The notes under the pieces are model-generated. The model worked only from the letters and a program-made list of their open reading frames with translations, did no database searches and was not told the origin of the DNA. The position numbers and the translations under genes were made by a program. Positions 6,438 to 10,079 of a stretch of 10,079 bases of DNA are shown one piece after another. Each line of letters starts with the position of its first letter. Position 1 is the stretch's first letter. Origin of the DNA: an uncultured Gemmatimonadota bacterium (GTDB taxonomy: Bacteria > Gemmatimonadota > Gemmatimonadetes > Gemmatimonadales > GWC2-71-9); NCBI GenBank assembly GCA_946480845.1, contig CAMLLJ010000099.1:1-10079 (forward strand), in the 5' to 3' direction.

Positions 6438-7754
6438 GTGGCGTTCGTGCCGCTCTCCGGCAGCTTCCGCGCGGCAGTGGCTGAGCTCGTGGAGGCGGCC
6501 GGCGGCGCCGTGATCGAGTGCCCGCCGGGCACGCCGCTCCCGCCGGGGACCGCCGCGGCGCTCCTCCTGGCCGGCGGCGCCGAGCCGGCGGCCGTTGAGC
6601 TCCTGCCAGATCTCGCGGCGGGGCCGGTGCCGGTCTACGTGGTCGGGGCGGCGGCCGATCACCGGCTCGCCGCGGCGTCGGTCAGCTCGGGGGCGCGCGA
6701 CTACTTCGCGCTCCCCGACGACATCGACCTCCTCCGCCGCGCCGTGGAGCGGGCCGGGCGCGAGCGCGAGGCGCGGAGCGGCGCGCGCCAGTTCGCGGCG
6801 GGCGAGCGGAAGTCGAGCGGCTTCGACTCGATCCTGGGGCGCAGCGCCTCCCTGCGCGCGGCGATCGCCAGCGCGGCGCGGGTCGCCGTGCACCGCGATG
6901 TGACGGTGCTGATCGGCGGCGAGACCGGGACCGGCAAGGAGCTGCTGGCGCGTGCCGTGCACTACGAGAGCCCGCGCGCGGCGGAGCCGTTCGTCGAGAT
7001 CAACTGCGCCGCGATCCCGGCCAACCTCCTCGAGAGCGAGCTGTTCGGGCACGAGAAGGGCGCCTTCACCGGGGCGGTCGCGGCGAAGCCCGGGCTCTTC
7101 GAGACCGCCCACGGCGGCACGCTCTTCCTCGACGAGGTGGCCACGCTCCCGCTCGAGCTGCAGCCCAAGCTGCTGCGCGCGCTCGAGTCCCGGCAGATCC
7201 GCCGCGTCGGCGGCCAGCACGCCCGCACCGTGGACGTCCGGATCCTCGCGGCGACGCACGTCCGGCTTCCCGATGCCGTGGCCCGCGGGGAGTTCCGCGA
7301 GGACCTGTACTACCGGCTCAACGTCGTGGGCCTCGCCCTCCCACCGCTCCGCGAGCGCGACGGGGACGTGGAGCTCCTTGCCGAGACCTTCGCCCAGCGG
7401 ATCGCGACGAGCTACGGCTTGCCGATCCCGCCGTTCACGCCCGAGCTCCGCGCCGCGCTCCGCGCCCGGGCCTGGCCCGGCAACGTCCGCGAGCTCCGCA
7501 ACGCGATCGAGCGCGCGCTGGTGCTCTCGCCGCCCGGGACGCTGCGCGCGGACGAGCTGCCCCCGGAAGCCGGCGCCACGCCACTCGCCCCCGCGGGCCT
7601 GTTCCCCTTTCCCGCGGACCTCGACGCCATCGCCCGCGCCGCGGCCCGCGCCATGCTCGACCTCGCCGGCGGCAACAAGAGCGATGCCGCCCGGCGCCTC
7701 GGTATTTCCCGTCCGCGACTGCAGCGGCTGCTCGACGGACCCGACGATGACTGA
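6438..7754 (+). CDS. Sigma-54-dependent transcriptional activator with degenerate receiver domain
   Basis: 438 aa. It is an enhancer-binding protein that uses ATP to open sigma-54 promoters. Residues about 1-110 look like a receiver fold ending [19 protein letters not shown]. However, the acidic pair after strand 1, the phospho-acceptor Asp (replaced within ALLLAGG) and the conserved Lys (ALP instead of KP) are absent, so it should not be a normal phosphorylation switch. The AAA+ domain spans about 130-360: Walker A GETGTGKE at 161-168, GAFTGA at 208-213 (the sigma-54 contact loop), Walker B GGTLFLDE at 226-233, arginine-finger region FREDLYYRL at 286-294, and [10 protein letters not shown] at 346-355. 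A Fis-type helix-turn-helix ends the protein (about 407-431, [20 protein letters not shown]). The start is uncertain: GTG at 6438 lacks a clear ribosome site, GTG at 6447 is possible, and an in-frame CTG at 6417 has AGGGG 5 nt upstream. The next gene begins 25 bp after the stop. Confidence 0.93.
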   Translation: MAFVPLSGSFRAAVAELVEAAGGAVIECPPGTPLPPGTAAALLLAGGAEPAAVELLPDLAAGPVPVYVVGAAADHRLAAASVSSGARDYFALPDDIDLLRRAVERAGREREARSGARQFAAGERKSSGFDSILGRSASLRAAIASAARVAVHRDVTVLIGGETGTGKELLARAVHYESPRAAEPFVEINCAAIPANLLESELFGHEKGAFTGAVAAKPGLFETAHGGTLFLDEVATLPLELQPKLLRALESRQIRRVGGQHARTVDVRILAATHVRLPDAVARGEFREDLYYRLNVVGLALPPLRERDGDVELLAETFAQRIATSYGLPIPPFTPELRAALRARAWPGNVRELRNAIERALVLSPPGTLRADELPPEAGATPLAPAGLFPFPADLDAIARAAARAMLDLAGGNKSDAARRLGISRPRLQRLLDGPDDD

Positions 7755-7779
7755 CCAGCACGGCTGGAGGAGGATCCCG

Positions 7780-8400
7780 ATGCGTTCACACGTCCGCAGG
7801 GCGCACCCTGGACTTGCCGGTGCCGCGCTTCTGCTGCTGACCCTGGCCGGGTGCGACTCGACCGGCCCGGAGGAGCAGCCGGAAGCGAGCCTCAGCATCA
7901 TCTCGCGCGCCGCCAATGCGCCGCCGCTCCAATCGAACGTCCTGTCGTTCTACGCCGTGCGCGGCGAGGACCGCGAGGGCGAGCTGTTCTACCAGGACGG
8001 GTCGGGCGGGCGGGGCGAGCGGTTCCTCGGGCTCAAGTTCGCCGACGAGTCCATCGTGACCGGGGCGGACGGCCTGCCCGTTGCCCCCGGCGACTCGGTG
8101 CTCATCACCATCACCGTCGTCGATGCATCGAAGATCCTCTTCGACTTCCAGCCGTCGGGGATCGTCTTCAACCCGCTGGAGCGGCCCGAGCTCCGCATCC
8201 GCTACGCGGAGGCCGAAGGGGATTTCGACGACGACGGCGACAGCGACGACGATGACGCCGAGATCGAGACGCGCCTCGCCATCTGGCGCCAGGAGGCGCC
8301 GGGACTGCCGTTCCTGCGTCTGGGCACGGTGCAGTTCGACGAACTCGACGAGGTGGAAGCCGATCTGTCCGGCTTCACCCGGTATGCAATCGCCTACTGA
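7780..8400 (+). CDS. Lipoprotein with ZU5-like C-terminal signature and Asp-rich loop
   Basis: 206 aa. The ATG at 7780 follows a near-ideal GGAGGAGG (7766-7773) by 6 nt. A long hydrophobic signal ends LTLAGC, with Cys25 as the lipidation site. Residues about 100-205 resemble the C-terminal half of the ZU5-like lipoprotein on the other strand: here FQPSGIVFNPLERPELRIRY, there VRFSPEGLHFERPTELTLSY. The ends GFTRYAIAY and HFSRYAVAY are almost the same. Between these segments it carries a run rich in Asp (DFDDDGDSDDDDAE) that could bind calcium, which the other copy lacks. The N-terminal part of the fold is less recognisable than in the minus-strand protein. It lies 25 bp after the activator gene and overlaps the next TPR gene by 17 bp, so it is likely co-transcribed with both. 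It is probably envelope-anchored; the function is unknown. Confidence 0.83.
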   Translation: MRSHVRRAHPGLAGAALLLLTLAGCDSTGPEEQPEASLSIISRAANAPPLQSNVLSFYAVRGEDREGELFYQDGSGGRGERFLGLKFADESIVTGADGLPVAPGDSVLITITVVDASKILFDFQPSGIVFNPLERPELRIRYAEAEGDFDDDGDSDDDDAEIETRLAIWRQEAPGLPFLRLGTVQFDELDEVEADLSGFTRYAIAY

Positions 8401-9307
8401 GCTCCTGCAGCAGGCCACCGCGGCCACCCGCCGGGGCGATTTCGCGGCGGGAGGGGCCGGCGCGTCCGGCGCGCTCGAGCTGTTCCGGGCGCGCGGCGAC
8501 GCCGATGGCCGGGCGCGCTCCGTCAACCTGCTCGGCGCGATCGCCTTCGAGCGGGGGGACCTCGCGGCGGCCGAGCGGCATTTCGGTGAAGCGCTGGCGC
8601 TCGCCATCCGCACCGGCGAGGCGACGCTGGCCGCACGCGCGTCGAACAACCTGGCGTCGGTCAGCCACCTGCACGGCGACCTCGAGTCTGCGCTCGGCAC
8701 CTATCGCACGGCACTCCTGTCGTACCAGCGCCTGGGTGACCGGCGGGGCATGGCGGAGACCTGGCACAACGTCACCCTCACCTTCCGCGACCTCGGCCGC
8801 GCCGGCGAGGCGGAGGCCGCGTCGGCCGAGGCGCTGCGCCATGCCGAGCTGGTCGGGGATCCGGGCCTCGTCGCGCTGGTGATGACCGGGCGGGCGGAGG
8901 CGGCGCTCCTGCGCGCCGACTTCGACCTCGCCGGGCGCGCCATCCGGCGGGCGCGGGAGCTGGCGGCGGAGGCGGAGGACGCACTTGCCGCCGCCGAGGC
9001 CGATCACCTGCTCGCGCGCCTGCTGCTCCGCCTCGAACGGCTCGACGACGCGCGCACGACGGCCCTCGCTGCCGCCGCCGCCGCGCGCGCCCACGCCAGC
9101 GCGCTGCTCGCGGCCGAGGCCACCGGCATCGCCGCCGTGGCGGCGCGCCGCCTCGGCCGCACCGGGGAAGCCGAGGGGCTGTACGCAGAAGCGCGCGCCG
9201 CCCTGGACCGGCTCGACGCGCGCAACTTCCTCTCCCGGCTGGATGCCGCCTGGGACGTCAGGCCGCCCCCGCCGCCTCCGCGTTCTCCGCCGCCACCTTC
9301 GCCGTGA
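8384..9307 (+). CDS. TPR-repeat protein, third TPR paralogue in the window
   Basis: 307 aa from the ATG at 8384, which lies inside the last 17 bp of the lipoprotein gene. No strong ribosome site is visible, so translation is probably coupled. It has no signal peptide. TPR-like units repeat through about residues 5-285 (for example SVNLLGAIAFERGDLAAAERHF, ASNNLASVSHLHGDLESAL, ETWHNVTLTFRDLGRAGEA). The order resembles that of the minus-strand TPR proteins, including a GDRRGMAETWHN segment matching their GDERGRALAYHN and GDVRGRAMAHHN, but it is more diverged and more Ala-rich. It ends in a proline run (RPPPPPPRSPPPPSP) that exists only because the reading frame passes over the 3' end of the opposing EF-G gene. 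It is likely a cytoplasmic scaffold or regulator partnering with the activator or lipoproteins encoded just upstream. Confidence 0.82.
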   Translation: MQSPTELLQQATAATRRGDFAAGGAGASGALELFRARGDADGRARSVNLLGAIAFERGDLAAAERHFGEALALAIRTGEATLAARASNNLASVSHLHGDLESALGTYRTALLSYQRLGDRRGMAETWHNVTLTFRDLGRAGEAEAASAEALRHAELVGDPGLVALVMTGRAEAALLRADFDLAGRAIRRARELAAEAEDALAAAEADHLLARLLLRLERLDDARTTALAAAAAARAHASALLAAEATGIAAVAARRLGRTGEAEGLYAEARAALDRLDARNFLSRLDAAWDVRPPPPPPRSPPPPSP

Positions 9308-10079
9308 CTTCCGGCGGCGCCTCCGCGTACCCGTGCACCGCGTGGCGGAACGTCCCGCGGCCGTGGGTGATCGAGTACAGCGTGGTCGAGTAGCGGTACA
9401 GCTCGCTCTCCGGCACGATGGCGCGGACCTTGGTCAGCCGGCCGTCCTGCTCGGTGCCGAGGATCTGCCCGCGCCGCGCGCTGAGGTCGCCCATCACGTC
9501 GCCGAGCACGTCGTCCGGCGTCCAGACCGTGACGTCCGCGAGCGGCTCGAGCAGCACCGGACGGCACTTGGGTGCCACGTTCCGGAAGGCGAGGATGCCG
9601 GCCATCTTGAACGACATCTCGTTGGAATCCACGTCGTGGTAGGAGCCGTCGAAGCACTCGGCGGAGAAGTCCACCATCGGGTACCCGGCCACGACCCCGC
9701 GCACCGCCGATTCCTGGATCCCGCGGTCGACCGCCGGAATGAACTTGTTGGGGATCACGCCGCCGACGATCCGGTCGACGAACTCGTAGCCGGCGCCGCG
9801 CGGCCTGGGCGCGAGCCGGATCCAGCAGTCGCCGTACTGCCCCTTCCCCCCGCTCTGCTTCTTGTGCTTCCCCTGGCCCTCCCCCTTCCCCTTGATCGTC
9901 TCGCGGTAGGCGATCTTGGGCCGGACCAGCTCGGCGTGCACCCCGTACTTCCGCGCGAGCCGCCCGAGGATGGTGTCGAAATGACGCTCGCCCATCCCGT
10001 GGATCAGCGTCTGGCCCAGCTCCGAGCTGTACTCGAAGTGGAAGGTCGGGTCTTCCTCGTGCAGCTTGTGCAGCGCGGC
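9258..10079 (-). CDS. fusA: Elongation factor G-type GTPase, C-terminal part (5' end outside window)
   Basis: The C-terminal 273 residues are visible; the gene runs off the right edge, so the GTPase domain is not seen. Reading inward, EEDPTFHFEYSSELGQTLIHGMGERHFD is the end of domain III. Domain IV follows with IAYRETIKGKGEGQGKHKKQSGGKGQYGD and IVGGVIPNKFIPAVDRGIQE, then GYPMVDFSAECFDGSYHDVDSNEMSFK, then domain V with PVLLEPLADVTVWTP and GDVMGDLSARRGQILG, and finally ITHGRGTF. EF-G moves tRNAs and mRNA through the ribosome after peptide-bond formation. The GKGEGQGKHKKQSGGKGQYGDCW segment and the lack of ribosomal-protein or tuf neighbours fit the second, EF-G2-like paralogue better than the housekeeping fusA, but this is a judgement from memory. 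It ends tail-to-tail with the TPR gene, overlapping it by 50 bp. Confidence 0.9.
   Translation of the reverse strand, partial: AALHKLHEEDPTFHFEYSSELGQTLIHGMGERHFDTILGRLARKYGVHAELVRPKIAYRETIKGKGEGQGKHKKQSGGKGQYGDCWIRLAPRPRGAGYEFVDRIVGGVIPNKFIPAVDRGIQESAVRGVVAGYPMVDFSAECFDGSYHDVDSNEMSFKMAGILAFRNVAPKCRPVLLEPLADVTVWTPDDVLGDVMGDLSARRGQILGTEQDGRLTKVRAIVPESELYRYSTTLYSITHGRGTFRHAVHGYAEAPPEVTAKVAAENAEAAGAA

Noticed and set aside
6952..7779. Open frame ahead of the lipoprotein in its own frame
   Set aside because: It reads the activator gene out of frame (Arg/Ser/Pro-rich). The lipoprotein clearly starts at 7780 with GGAGGAGG and a signal peptide.
5508..7916. An 802-residue open frame on the minus strand
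   Set aside because: It is antisense to the plus-strand lipoprotein and activator genes, has an Arg/Gly/Ala-rich composition without domains, and is a by-product of high GC.
8081..8383. Longer N-terminus for the third TPR protein
   Set aside because: It is the out-of-frame reading of the lipoprotein gene; TPR-like sequence begins at 8384.
1..10079. CRISPR array, insertion sequence or phage genes
   Set aside because: No regularly spaced repeats, transposase, integrase or phage-like reading frames are visible.

Overview
The window is very GC-rich throughout, uses GTG and TTG starts freely, and is packed with short-spaced or overlapping genes. Lipoproteins with acidic or ZU5-like domains, TPR proteins and a TPR/HD-GYP fusion together suggest a Gemmatimonadota-like soil or environmental bacterium. 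That placement comes from gene style and is not proven.

Minus-strand block (4757 down to 57): a four-gene operon-like run. In transcription order it holds a ZU5-like lipoprotein, a TPR protein fused to an intact HD-GYP cyclic-di-GMP phosphodiesterase domain, a shorter TPR paralogue of that protein without the HD-GYP part, and a family-5 peptide-type solute-binding lipoprotein. Junctions are 3 bp apart, a 4-bp overlap (GTGA) and an 11-bp overlap. A strong -24/-12 (sigma-54) promoter match lies just upstream of the first gene, at 4812-4827 on the minus strand, with a perfect 7-bp inverted repeat behind it. A dispersed-type hairpin repeat (27-49) follows the last gene.

Middle: a small membrane protein of the DUF2784 type (5031-5396, minus), ending in a perfect 9-bp inverted repeat. 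Two short intergenic stretches flank it. 4758-5030 (273 bp) carries the minus-strand sigma-54 site and candidate enhancer repeats. 5397-5609 (213 bp) carries a second sigma-54 promoter match, on the plus strand.

Plus-strand block (5610-9307): a lipoprotein with an acidic, possibly calcium-binding tail (DUF4382-like); a sigma-54 activator (AAA+ with GAFTGA, Fis-type HTH) whose N-terminal receiver-like domain lacks the phosphorylation site; a second lipoprotein with the same C-terminal signature as the minus-strand ZU5-like one; and a third TPR protein. The right edge holds the C-terminal 273 residues of an EF-G-type translation factor on the minus strand, overlapping the TPR gene tail-to-tail by 50 bp.

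Working model (inference): the sigma-54 activator controls the two sigma-54 promoters that flank it. It would switch on surface lipoproteins together with TPR scaffolds and a c-di-GMP-degrading enzyme. The repeated lipoprotein-then-TPR gene pair on both strands suggests one module that has been duplicated and diversified.
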